DNA from: Lingula anatina
Taxonomy: Eukaryota; Brachiopoda; Lingulata; Lingulida; Lingulidae
Length of the DNA stretch: 52,830 nucleotides
NCBI RefSeq assembly: GCF_001039355.2
Contig: NW_019774147.1
Location: forward strand, 268,302 to 321,131
Direction of reading: 5' to 3'
A program made the translations under genes and the position numbers. Below are positions 39,101-50,812 of the stretch, piece after piece (position 1 is the stretch's first letter; each line of letters opens with the position of its first letter). The notes beneath the pieces are model-generated. The model was not told the origin of the DNA. It saw only the letters and a list, made by a program, of their open reading frames with translations, and ran no database searches.

Positions 39101-42100
39101 TAAGAGATAATAAATAGGGTATGCAAACAAATGAAAATAATTTAACTATGTTTAGTGCATTCATATGATTACTTGGCTACATTCTATGCATGACCCTCAC
39201 AGTTTTTGTCTAATTCCATTTCAGCCATATGTCTCACCTGCATCATTATATTCATCTCCAAAATCATCGTCCATTAAATCTCCTGCAGTTTCACCAGCCC
39301 CTGTGCCAGGTATTGGCTCGTGTTCAGCATCTATGTCAAATGCATGGTCTCCCCTTCCAAGCTGATAGAACATGCTGCTTGAACTGTCCTGAAATGTAGA
39401 AATCAACAGGAAGAATTTTGGACAGATTTTTAAATTCAACAATGCCATACAACATCCTTTGAAGGAAGAGTTTCTTCACAAAACACTTAAGTGTGTGTGG
39501 AGGGGGTGGGGGTGTGCGCATGCTTATGTGTGTAAAAATAGTCTGATAAAGGTGGTGTCCAACTTGATCTGCATTTAACCAGACAGTACCTCATATTTTA
39601 AATAAAATATACTGACAATGACCTTGTTATTTCAAGAAAGTCAAGTATTCACCTCAGAATCTTTGTTCCAGTTAGTGAATTCAAAGTCTGCAAACAGTGG
39701 ACAAATCTGAAGAGACTGGAGATTAACACCCTGGTACAAATCTGCAGAATACACAAATTATATTAACATGAGGAAAAACATCTTAAAACATCTATAATCA
39801 TTTCACAAAGACTTTGTTTTCAAAAAATATTTTAACTGATAAATCTTAAATAAGAATGTGCTTTATCCATTTCTTGTGTTTTTATTTAAATAACAAAACA
39901 CCTGAACATGCTAATTCTAGACATTAATTGATTTGAGTATTAAAACTAACCTTTGAATTCCTGAAGATCAACTGCCTGAGTCCTCCTGTTGTTTTGTGTT
40001 GTGTCTCTCGTGCCCATAAGCACAGTATTAGAGTCCAAAACCAATTCTGAGGAGTCATCCATACACCTCAGGTGGTTCAACAACAGCCCACTGGTGCCTC
40101 CTTCATCAAATGCTGCAGAAGTCTTTTGGAACAGGGGGTCAACCTTACAATAAGAGAAACTTCTCAATTNAAATAAGGAAATTAAAGGAATGTAACATGA
40201 ATCTCTCAAGTTAAGACTAGGAGCAATATCAAATATAAAAACATGCATATAAACTATTCCAAATACGTTGTGTGTTAGCACTTGCCTATATTTTTTACCA
40301 ATAAAGCATATCAAGTAATATTTTAATGTAAAACTTAATAGAATAGGATCAAACCTTATTATCTTCACCCGTGCTAGTCAACAGGTTCCAAATGCCAGCC
40401 TTTAACTTTTTCACATCTATTTTCTTGGCTGTTTTAGCATAGGAAATGTCAATCTTTGCCACCTAGAAAAATGTGAAAGGTGTAAAAATTATCACTGCAT
40501 CAGGCATAAGAACATTTAACATATAGATTTTCTGGCTAGAACTACATGTCCAAAGTATTTTCAAGATTTTCCAGAATAGCCTTACTTGCGGTCCCTTATA
40601 TGAATAATAAGCATTCACAAACAGAATGGTACAAGAAATATATATAAAATAATCAGTTCTCTAAAATTATGTATACATTTTACTATTTGCTCTAAAACTG
40701 TACATACCCTATTAGGCTGAGCTACCAAATTGTCTCCTGCCAGTATAGTACCATTCATTACACTGTCATTGGCCAGGAAGCTACCTTGTGATGTGTCTTG
40801 GGAAATGTGACTGTACTCACTGGGACCAGAACTCAAGTTAAAACCGCCACCAAGGTCATCATCATCATCATCGTTGTCATTTGCCCCCTGTAATAAAGAA
40901 TATGTAAATACCATTAACCATTTAGTAGGGCTTCTGCAATAATAACAACTCCATGTAATACTAACTCGTCTTAACTATATCTGTGACCATGCATGGCCAA
41001 AACAGTACAACATATCAGCCATCTGAAGTAATATGTGAAAAATATGTAATTATGCTTCTTTTCAAATACTGTTATGTTTTGAGTGCAATTACCTCACATT
41101 GGCCAGTAAATGAACAAGATCAAAACAACAAAGAACTTACATCAATTCCTGGGCAATAATTTTCTCTGTCATTTGCATTATCATAATCATAATTTTCAAT
41201 ACCATCATCCACATCCCCTGATGTGTTCAACTGTCTTTTCACCTGGAAATTCAAACAAACAAAAAAATAGAATGATAAAGTAAGCTTTTAAGACATTCAC
41301 ACATTTAATCAAAATATAATAATATTAAACTACTCTAAATGACTGTTTATAAAAGAAATATAGTTACAGAAGGAGAGTTAAATTTCATAGCAACCATACA
41401 ATATATCTTTATCCCTGATTCTCATTAAATAATATCAAATAATTTCAAACAGCAAAAAGCTGGTTGTCTTATTTTGAGTAGTAACATTTCTCGAGCAAAG
41501 AAAAAAATCCTTATCTGGACTATAAAAATCTTTGCTAAACTTTCCACAGAAAAAAGTATTAGAGTGTTGAATAGGTCATTTCAAGTCATAAGTCATATCA
41601 ATTCAAAAATCTAAGTAAAGCTGATCACCCACCATAACTCTTTCCTTCATGAATAACCTGAACAATGTTTCAGCTTCATAATGTAAGTCTTCAGGCAATG
41701 TAGTTTGACTTTTACTGTACTTCTCTAAGGTTGCCTTTGTAAGTGTTGTTGCAGCCCTGGACTCCTTGAAATATGAATCAAAGTCAACCTCCTGGTCATA
41801 GTCAAGTCTGAAAGCTTGTTTCTTCTCTTTGTTCTTTCGTGTTGTGTCTCCTCTGCTGACACTGTACTTTGATTCTAAAGAGCAAAGAAAATGATAAAGA
41901 AATTAATCTCAATTGTTTTCAAAATAAGTCTACCATCTGATTAGCTAATAATAATAATAATAATAATTGGTCAAACTGCTGCATTTCAATCTTATACTTT
42001 TAAGAGCTACATAAGCAGTTAAAGAAAAGTACTACTAAGGCAATTAGAAAGTCAAACTTTATTTCTCTACTAATATACTCCTTCAATCAAAAAATAAAAA

Positions 42101-45100
42101 AAAATTACAAAGAATAATATGAAATACCTTTAGACTGAGGTCTAAGTTTCCAATGATCTGGTCCAGCCCAAGTCTGTAATAAATCTGTGTTGAAATAGGA
42201 ATACTCCCCTGGCTCTGCTGCTAGCACCTGCAGCAAAGTACCTATTGTTCCATGTCTAATCAAAAAAGAGAAATATCATGTGATGGCACATTACTAATAG
42301 CATCTATGCAAAAAAGACTTACATCCGATCAAACTTATATTTTAATAGCACATTTCACCAAATCATAAAGCTGCATTGTGAAATCTTTTATTAAAAAGTT
42401 AGTGGTCATTGGCCTTAATCAGTCAACATCTGATATCAGATATGAAAGACGGACTGTGTGATCAAAACATTGCATAAATATTTCCACATACTGTTTTGCA
42501 TGCACCACTCACGTGATATTACTAATGGCACTTTGCACCAGCTTGGCTTCTGTTCCATCTCCTATACAAACTGATGGCTCTCCTCTTGTACTGCTGCCAT
42601 ATGAATCATTTCCTGAAGAATTGGTTTTCATGTAAGAGATAATAAATAGGGTATGCAAACAAATGAAAATAATTTAACTATGTTTAGTGCATTCATATGA
42701 TTACTTGACTACATTCTATGCATGACCCTCACAGTTTTTGTCTAATTCCATTTCAGCCATATGTCTCACCTGCATCATTATATTCATCTCCAAAATCATC
42801 GTCCATGAAATCTCCTGCAGTTTCACCAGCCCCTGTGCCAGGTATTGGCTCGTGTTCAGCATCTATGTCAAATGCATGGTCTCCCCTTCCAAGCTGATGG
42901 AACATGCTGCTTGAACTGTCCTGAAATGTAGAAATCAACAGGAAGAATTTTGGACAGATTTTTAAATTCAACAATGCCATACAACATCCTTTGAAGGAAG
43001 AGTTTCTTCACAAAACACTTAAGTGTGTGTGGAGGGGGTGGGGGTGTGGGGGTGTGCGCATGCGTATGTGTGTAAAAATAGTCTGATAAAGGTGGTGTCC
43101 AACTTGATCTGCATTTAACCAGACAGTACCTCATATTTTAAATAAAATATACTGACAATGGCCTTGTTATTTCAAGAAAGTCAAGTATTCACCTCAGAAT
43201 CTTTGTTCCAGTTAGTGAATTCAAAGTCTGCAAACAGTGGACAAATCTGAAGAGACTGGAGATTAACACCCTGGTACAAATCTGCAGAATACACAAATTA
43301 TATTAACATGAGGAAAAACATCTTAAAACATAGTCATTTCACAAAGACTTTGTTTTCAAAAAATATTTTAACTGATAAATCTTAAATAAGAATGTGCTTT
43401 ATCCATTTCTTGTGTTTTTATTTAAATAACAAAACACCTGAACATGCTAATTCTAGACATTGATTGATTTGAGTATTAAAACTAACCTTTGAATTCCTGA
43501 AGATCAACTGCCTGAGTCCTCCTGTTGTTTTGTGTTGTGTCTCTCGTGCCCATAAGCACAGTATTAGAGTCCAAAACCAATTCTGAGGAGTCATCCATAC
43601 ACCTCAGGTGGTTCAACAACAGCCCACTGGTGCCTCCTTCATCAAATGCTGCAGAAGTCTTTTGGAACAGGGGGTCAACCTTACAATAAGAGAAACTTTT
43701 CAACTGTTGCTGTCCTTTAACATAATTGGCAAGTGCACAGGGTACAATTAAATCATCAAAACTTCTTACATTCATGCTGATCAAAAAGGACTATATCCTC
43801 ATTTCAGGTAAATGATTGGGTCAAAAAATCTGATATCAGACTAGTAACATTATGAAAATCCTTATTAATGTAACAGTGCTTGTATACAAAATCAATTCTC
43901 ACCTCAAATTCCAAATCAAATTTGCTGACATTTATATTCTTAAGATTTTGCTCCACTGTGTTGCTCTTCCTGGCCTATAAAAAAAAAACAACAAAGTATT
44001 GTCATGATGGAGCAACAAATCTGTATACTTTAAAAAAATTGAATAATCATAATCAAAGAACACTACACTTATTTAATCTAGGAATACATTCTTTCTTAAT
44101 AATTTCTGGAATGTCTTTTATTGAATTATTGTTATCATGTATAAATTATTTTTCAATTTCTAAGAAGTACATCAAATCCTCTAAAAGAATTTTTGTCAAG
44201 GGGAAACAAAGCAAGTATAGTAACTCATGTAGTGGGAATCATCTGAGATAGCCTAAAATGAGGCTGTCGGCACTGCACAATGTGGTACATGACTAGTAAA
44301 CTTGCAAGAGTCCGCGTCAAGTGTGCTGAACATTTTAGCAATAAGGGGGAAATTGTGTGTCAGAAATGTCTTAGAAAAGAATACAAAAGTGACACACAAA
44401 ACAAGATGAATACCAACTGCTGTGCAACAGATTGTAATTCTACAGTACTTTAGAGAAATATCAATGGACAAATTCTGTCAGCTTTATTTGTCACCGTGCC
44501 ATATTTGTCAGTCTTCCATTATTTCCAACTTCATTCTCTTCTATATTCTGTAAAATCTAGCTTTATTTTGATGCTAAGTTCCAAGACTTTAGCTTATGTC
44601 ATATGATTCCCATAAATGAACAATGTAATAAAAGTCAAACATTCACCCTCTTTCTTTTTTTATTCAAGTCTTCTTCTTGATCAGCATCTACAGGCACATC
44701 CCCATTTTTTTCTGCAAAACAATTATGCATTCCAAAATAAACCAAAATTTGTCACAGAAAGGTATCAACAAATTACAACATTCAAGGACTGCTTTATAGT
44801 TAAATTCAACTCAATAATGCTAAGAGACTCAATGTCTTATTTATTCATCAGCCAAATCAATATTTAACTGGTGTAGACATTTTTCACATGAACAAAAACT
44901 GCCAGTGCAGTGTGTCTAGGCTCTTTTTCTATAATTATCAGTTTTGCATTAGTTTACCCTTGTCCCCTTCAGCTTGCCCTCTTCCTAGGCCACCCAGCAT
45001 CTTGTAAGTGTCTGTGTGAATTGCATCTACTCTGCCAGCATAGATCTTGGCACTGGCATCCAGAGTGGAACTAGCAACCTGCACAGATACAAATACACAT

Positions 45101-46264
45101 GTTCAGTACAAATACAATCCTTCACATTTTTGTTTTCATATTTATTCCTTCCTGCCTAAATGTATACTTGCACATCTTACCTGATTTACACCATTTATTA
45201 AAAATGAATGTGCACATTTTTGTACTGTTCATATTCTACAGAAAAGATACTTCAGCATTGGGTGACAAATGGAAAAAAATAAATAACTTACCTGAAAGTT
45301 ATTCAATTCTTTTTTCTTCAACAGGTCTGCCATGTAATCAATCAGGTGAAGGCCAAATGCATTCTTAGAATTGATTTTCTGAAAAATATTTATGTGACAT
45401 ATCAAATTGATGATAGATTTATTTTCATTTAATGCTTAAAATCAGGGGCTGCTACATTTCTATGTAAGCTTTTCCAGGCACGCTCTAAAATTAATTTTGC
45501 AATAGCAAATGCTCTTAGTGTAACAAAGTAACTAACTGTGCAGTGACCATACATAGCAAAATAATTAAGGCATTATTACACAAAAAGATCTGAAACTCAC
45601 ATTCTCAGCTGACAGCTTGATGCAGCTTGAATAATGTTCTGCTAGCTGATTGTTGGACAAACCACTTAAAGGGGCAGACCTTCTCCTAAACAAAAAACAG
45701 GGTATATCAAACTTGAATGTTTTGTTCTCCTTCACCTGGATGAAAACCTGCATATATATATAAATTGCTTAAATTAGCTGCTATGGAGTTTTCCCCAAAA
45801 TCACAGACTATTCCAAATATCAAATGAAGATAGATCTCTGATTCATATCCAACACTCATCAACAAGCCAAGGTTAATGCATCTTTGCTCAGACAAGTGGA
45901 TACATGTTTGACAAATCCACTCAATAGAAATGGCTTTTTTAAACATAGTTTTACATGAGCCCACCTTGGCAAGTGGTGAAAAATAAAGAAATAGATACAT
46001 TTTGCTATTCTATGCCAACAGTTACCTGTCTGCTGGAGAGGATGGACTACTGAGATTATGCCTCTGTAATTCCATCACCCTGGACCTCCGCCTGGCTTTC
46101 TTCTCTGCTTCATCATCATTCATCTGTACACCAGTTGGCAGAGGTGAATGGCTGGTGTGCGAAACATGACGCCTGGTCGATGGAGAAATGTATTCTTGAG
46201 GTGTGTGGGGTCGCATTACAACAGCGTTTGGCGCTGGAGAGTGCAAGTCTCTTCCAGCTGGCAT
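36187..46264 (-). CDS. NCAPH: Condensin complex subunit 2 (kleisin NCAPH/Barren), with an internal duplicated block in this assembly
   Basis: Exons 46026-46264, 45601-45685, 45292-45378, 44958-45078, 44647-44711, 43903-43974; then 43487-43679, 43193-43281, 42770-42920, 42513-42612, 42128-42255, 41633-41874, 41141-41242, 40708-40887, 40355-40462; last 36439-36600 and 36187-36258. Using one copy of the duplicated block gives 731 residues (human 741). Landmarks: [10 protein letters not shown]; the SMC2-binding helix region [15 protein letters not shown]…[26 protein letters not shown]; the signature PGEYSYF…[11 protein letters not shown]; a Gly/Asp-rich acidic stretch; and the C-terminal winged helix ([17 protein letters not shown]) that binds SMC4. 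NCAPH bridges the SMC2/SMC4 heads in condensin I for mitotic chromosome compaction. The exon with the ATG starts at acceptor 46286 and stays open upstream, so a 5' exon exists and may extend the N terminus. Its 5' end faces SFR1. Confidence 0.93.
36612..43705. repeat. 3.5-kb direct duplication inside NCAPH joined at a single N
   Basis: The left copy, about 36612-40169, and the right copy, about 40171-43705, are near identical, with scattered substitutions and small indels, abutting at N 40170. The left copy repeats nine exons: 39951-40143, 39653-39741, 39238-39388, 38981-39080, 38594-38721, 38074-38315, 37584-37685, 37149-37328, 36796-36903. Differences such as TCA/GCA (Ser/Ala) are at allele level. 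Each copy breaks mid-intron at the N, while its partner runs on into unique sequence. The nine exons total 1,293 nt, so a true duplication would stay in frame, but the resulting protein would be about 431 residues too long. Confidence 0.9.
38388..38410. repeat. (TAA)n microsatellite, allele-length difference
   Basis: A TAA tract in an NCAPH intron. The counterpart in the other copy is near 41946-41968 and the surrounding sequence differs by short indels, which is expected for two haplotypes. Confidence 0.8.
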
Positions 46265-46870
46265 AGTAGCTGCCTTATGTGAAATCCTAAAAGGAGACGT
46301 TGACAGGACTCATTTTAAAAACTGAGAGTACTCCTGTGAAAAACATAAAGTATAGTAAAACTGATAAAGTATAGGTATCTGGAGTGTTTATAGATTTCAT
46401 TTAAATACCGATCTTCGCCACTCTGCATAACCCCAAACACACACAAACTCCCGGGGGCAGTGCACTTCATAATTAATAACTATATTTCTAAAAGCTTGGA
46501 CGGTCTAGGGACACACAAAAAAAATAAACGAGTAATTATATGCTTTAACATAAAACATTAAATAAACTTTGAATACAACAAACCTATAAGCTTCACAAAA
46601 ACAATCAATATCTGCAATATATATGTTGTGTTTTGAAATTTCCGCTACGCCGTTTGCGATGCGCACGCATTTCTTAGGTCTCGCTGATAACGTGAAACTC
46701 CGACATCTCTAATAGTTAGGCAACATCAGGAGCGGAAAATTGAAAATGTACACTGCCCAGATTATTTAAAACACAAGAGCTATGTATCAATTATCTTCAC
46801 AAATAATGTTTATGTAGATATTGTATTTGTTGTATAAGTTGTTTGCTTTGTCATCTACTTCAGCTTAGGT
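46265..46870. promoter_or_regulatory. Divergent promoter region of NCAPH and SFR1
   Basis: NCAPH (minus) and SFR1 (plus) are head to head, with start codons 606 bases apart. A CpG-containing core lies at about 46635-46700 (CGCTACGCCGTTTGCGATGCGCACGC…), unlike the AT-rich flanks. NCAPH needs a 5' exon here because its first recognised exon begins at a splice acceptor (46286). No TATA box is obvious. Confidence 0.5.
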
Positions 46871-48084
46871 ATGACCGACAGAAACTCTCTAAAACGCACC
46901 GAAGAAAAAATTCCACACCTTGCTGGAAGACAGGTACATGTAAATGTAGCGACACGGACAGATTTTTATGCGGTGACCACGTTGTTGATAACTACCTGTT
47001 TCAATAACTGGGTGACCGTGGTCAGTCTTAATTGACCAAAGTTATATTGACAAGAAATTACATTAAATACTAAGAAATCCCCAACAATGATGAATCATGT
47101 TTTAATGAATATATATTTATTTATAAACTAGTAAAGTATTATATATATATATTTTTTTTAGATGAGTAATTCCTTAAGAGCTAGGTTACAGAAATGTAGT
47201 CGGTACCATATGCCTGCAGCTACAACAGAATCCCCTGTGGTGGGTCCAGACTTAGCTTCGTGTTCTCAGTCAGCACACAAGAGCACCAGTTGTGTGAAAC
47301 CTCATAAAGTTCTGACTTTCTCTTCTCCACTGCCAAATCCAAAACCAATGGAGAGCCATATAGAAGTTAATAAAAGGACACCAAAAAGATCATTACAAGA
47401 TATTTGTGATGACAAATTTCCTTTCCGGAGGAAGAATAAGGAATTAAAAACCTGTCAAAAAGATGAAAATGTTTTAGTTGAGAAACATGCAAGATCGGTA
47501 AACACTATTCCGACAGAGGAAGCACCATCAAAGGATAAGTTTACAGATTCGGTGTCAAGAGCAACTCAGGTTGACAAGGAAACTGATGCCTCTGCAGTTA
47601 AAGACACACACAGTATTTCAGATCTTGATCATATAAATCTTTGTCTTCAACAACAAATTGAATTCAAAGAAGAACAACTGAGAAGATTGAAAATGGCAAA
47701 GCTCTACAGATCAAAGGTCATAACTTGTGTTCTTTGTTTATTTATTTGATTTTTATTGTAAATTTGCATTTGTGATTTTTTCCTTGTGTGCAAGTACGTA
47801 TATGTAGTTACAAGGTAAACTTAAGGTAAATCTTCTCTAGTTCATTCTTTCAACTGCTGTTAAACATTTAATTACTTTTGCATATACATTATCTTTCATT
47901 TTAGAATGACCTAGATAAGCTGCAGGGCCTCATAACCAAATGGAAACATGTATGCCAAGGTGCCATTCAGGAATTAAGGGACTTGGCTCCAGAACCGAAA
48001 CCAACTCTTACTGAGATAGTAGATCATTTCCAGATAGATCACAAATTACTTGATTATGATGCTGAAGACGAAACATTTTTATAG
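46871..48084 (+). CDS. SFR1: SWI5-dependent recombination DNA repair protein 1 homolog (SFR1/MEI5)
   Basis: Exons 46871-46933, 47162-47716, 47905-48084, all phase 0, giving 265 residues (human 245). The N-terminal two thirds is basic, Ser/Thr-rich and probably disordered. The C-terminal part is the conserved SFR1 coiled coil and tail: INLCLQQQIEFKEEQLRRLKMAKLYRSKNDL, DKLQGLITKWKHVCQ, and LTEIVDHFQIDHKLLDY, ending in a Glu/Asp-rich tail as in vertebrate SFR1. The family forms a complex with SWI5 that stabilises RAD51/DMC1 filaments in homologous recombination. The 21-residue first exon ends in CAG and joins the second exon's own ATG in frame, so a shorter start at 47162 is possible. Divergent from NCAPH. 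Confidence 0.9.
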
Positions 48085-49200
48085 GTGGGGTCTATCACTG
48101 GGGACACGACATTTTGGTTACTTGTCACAGCATCAGTGATATGTTTTCCAGAGATCAACCACAAACTGACTGATCTATGCATTTATTTCATTGGCTGAGA
48201 AATCTGAAATCTCCTAAGACAGCACAGACAATCCAGCTATTGGCTCCACTAACCTACAGTACTCTGATGATCTCTGTTCTCTAATCTCTCTACAAAGTTT
48301 CCTCTATATACAGTATACTGATACAAAGTATGAAGCACAGTGATTCCTATGGCAAAAGATATTAAAGCCAATTAAGACATTTAGGTGAGACCTTGACAAA
48401 ACAATTAAAATGAGATTGATTTTACTTTAATTAGGATGTGAAGCCTTGACTCAAGGTACTCAATCCTTTTAAAACATGGTTACAGTTCCTTCCAGTGAAT
48501 AAAATACATTAAGAGATTTGTGTAATTTCATTATAACTGAGATGTGAAAAATCTTTACCTAGTTTCTAAAATGAAATTTGGCTGTGAAATCACCACTATG
48601 ACACAATAATGCCCAAGCAACTGCTTTATGCAATGTTCAGCTAATACTGTAGCTAATCGGTTAGTATTTATTCAAAGTGGTAAATGTAAACTATTGTCAC
48701 CAAAACAAATTTGGGCGAGATGCTGTTAGGTGAATTCTCTAATACACTGAAGTCTGAAATCTTTTGAGTGTATGTTACGTAGACTCCACTTTTCTTGTGT
48801 GTCCAAAGGTCACATTTGATTTAGCAGACTGTGTTTTGTCAGACTGAATTTGGCAAAATTTCAGCAATGTCACCTTTATAAATGATAAAAACGCTGAACG
48901 TTTTTTACAGAATGCTAAAGAATGATAGGTTTCATCATAAATCTGGTTAACAAGTCATTTCAGCAATTTTCCCATACCTAGATCCATCTAACAGGATTGA
49001 TCTATCCCAAGGGGATTCTCGCTTAAGTTGATTGCTATTTTTTGAGAATCCCCTTGGAGATAGATTGATCCACAGTTAGTACGTTAGGGTCTGGGAATGG
49101 TCCCTAAAATGGTGTTCTAGATTAAATGGAATAATGGCCCTTCCCTCAACTTAAGGATTAAATTAAATAAAGTTTTAATTATAAATATTACAGAAATAGA
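48085..49200 (+). other. 3' region of SFR1
   Basis: No coding exon is visible. An AATAAA lies near 49163-49170. A degraded MITE copy lies at about 48955-49108. The UTR end is uncertain. Confidence 0.4.
48955..49108. mobile_element. Degraded member of the ATTTCCAGAG/GATC MITE family
   Basis: The interior is a strong inverted repeat: TTGATCTATCCCAAGGGGATTCTC and GAGAATCCCCTTGGAGATAGATTGATC, around a short loop. The right end CTGGGAATGGTCCC resembles the other copies, and the left end TTTTCCCATACCTAGATC is eroded. It lacks most of the 210-bp interior of copies 1 and 2. Confidence 0.6.
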
Positions 49201-49473
49201 ATCACAACAATGACATTTTCTGCTTTAATTTTTATTGCACATTCACTTATACAAAACTGAAAAATATATTTACAAAGGCTCTAGATGTGATATAGCATGA
49301 ATATAGTCAATATATACTAACAGTCAAGGAAAACGCATCATTTATTTATCAAATAATATTTTAAGTTCCTTTGGCACATTAAGAAAATAACAGTTTTCAT
49401 GTGAAATATGACCCATTATTCAGCCACACAAGGTGAAATAAAGGTCAGAAAAGATCATTAAAATGCAAGGCCA

Positions 49474-49554
49474 CGTGATCAAATCTCTTTGGTTCTGCCC
49501 AGCCTCCAGCATCCCCAGGGTCCGCAGTTGCTCTTCCAGTGTCAGACGTGGCAT
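49474..49554 (-). pseudogene. Tc1/mariner-like transposase N-terminal fragment
   Basis: On the minus strand a short frame reads MPRLTLEEQL, then RTLGMLEAGQNQRDLI. This is the start of the N-terminal helix-turn-helix typical of Tc1/mariner-like transposases (pattern L..E.R...L.M...G.SQR.VA). The similarity stops after about 27 residues and no DDE catalytic part follows, so it is a remnant. It is noticeably richer in GC than the flanking DNA. Confidence 0.55.
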
Positions 49555-50262
49555 CACAGAACCTTTTTGTCATGTGTCATACTGGATTTGGTGACTACCT
49601 TAAATAGGCTTAATTAATCACTATATATTGAACCTGATTAATTCACACCAATCACGAGACCGGAAAAACAAAATTTTGTAACAGCTGACCACAAAATCAC
49701 TGAAGCGGAAATTTTAAACATCCGAGTGGTCAGCCCACTCTCTTATGACCAAACAAGTGCATTTGTACTTGTTTATATGGTTGGAATCAATTCTCGGTAA
49801 AAGTACAAGAGTACAAAAGTACAAGAAAGTTTTCTGATGCGTTTTTAGTGACTGTCAGTATAAAAGAAAGATTCAAAGTGGGAATTTAGAAAAGAAAAGA
49901 ACCAAGGGGAATAATTGATGTGAAATACCCATTTAAACACTTGTTTTTATAACCATGCTTCGACATGCATATTCCACAAATGTTAAAATTCAAACGTAAA
50001 TTTTGGCTATGCACAGAATGTTTGTTTTTGCATACAATACTGGTGTTGCATTTTGCTTTTCTTAAGGAAAACTATTCAAAACCCTCATACAAAATGAATC
50101 TCTCAACAAGCTATCCACTATGTAAATCTTTCAATTCTATACAGCATACCTCTTCATAAAAACAAAAACAAAAAAAGAAGTTTCCTCATATCTGGTTACC
50201 AAAGGGCAAGGTAATGTGATATTTACTTGTAACCAGTTGAACATCTTAAATCAAACCACATT

Positions 50263-50537
50263 GGGGCCATTTAGAATAGTTGATCTGAGTACTAACTGAT
50301 CCGCTGACTAAATATGGCCTACCCCACTTCAATGTCGCTGATTCCCGATGGTCTCCCCGCTTCCACACGCGCCATTAAATCTTGGCTCTGAGGTTTAATT
50401 GCAAGGCTCCTGCAGCTACGGCGTGTGTGGAGGCAGGGAGACCATCAAGGAATCAGCGGCATCGCTTTTGAAGTGGGGTCAGCCATATTTTGCCGGCAGA
50501 TCAGTTAGTACTCGGATCATCTATTCTGGATGGCCCC
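50263..50537. mobile_element. 275-bp fold-back element with about 110-bp inverted repeats
   Basis: The left arm begins GGGGCCATTTAGAATAG and the right arm, inverted, begins GGGGCCATCCAGAATAG. The arms stay alignable for about 110 bases (GATC(T/C)GAGTACTAACTGATC, ATATGGC, ACCCCACTTCAA, GCTGATTCC, GATGGTCTCCC, CCACAC(G/A)CGCC). A 3-base ATT lies outside both ends (50260-50262, 50538-50540). No coding capacity. It lies between SFR1 and the securin-like gene. Confidence 0.85.
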
Positions 50538-50812
50538 ATTAACATATATATATATATAAAGGGTGACAAGCTTTTGACTTAAAGATCAAAACTATCATTC
50601 ATTGTAAAGTTCTGGTCAAGAGTACACTGCATATAAATTTTGTTTCTTCATTCAGATAATCTGTAAAGTTGGTATTTATAACCAGTTTGTCTCTGATAGA
50701 GTTCCCCTTTCTTCGATCCCTATGGTTTTATGGGGATCTGAACAAAAAATACTTTGCATCAAATTTAGTTAACACAGATGGTTATATTTCTTCATGACAG
50801 GCTTCATGTGTA

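Noticed and set aside
43880-44867. Plus-strand frames of 123 and 83 residues
   Set aside because: AT-rich antisense of NCAPH introns and short exons, with no domain features.
36187-46264. Reading the NCAPH locus as two condensin genes or an extra-long kleisin
   Set aside because: The duplicated exons lack their own start and end exons, meet at a single N, and the single-copy model matches the family length.
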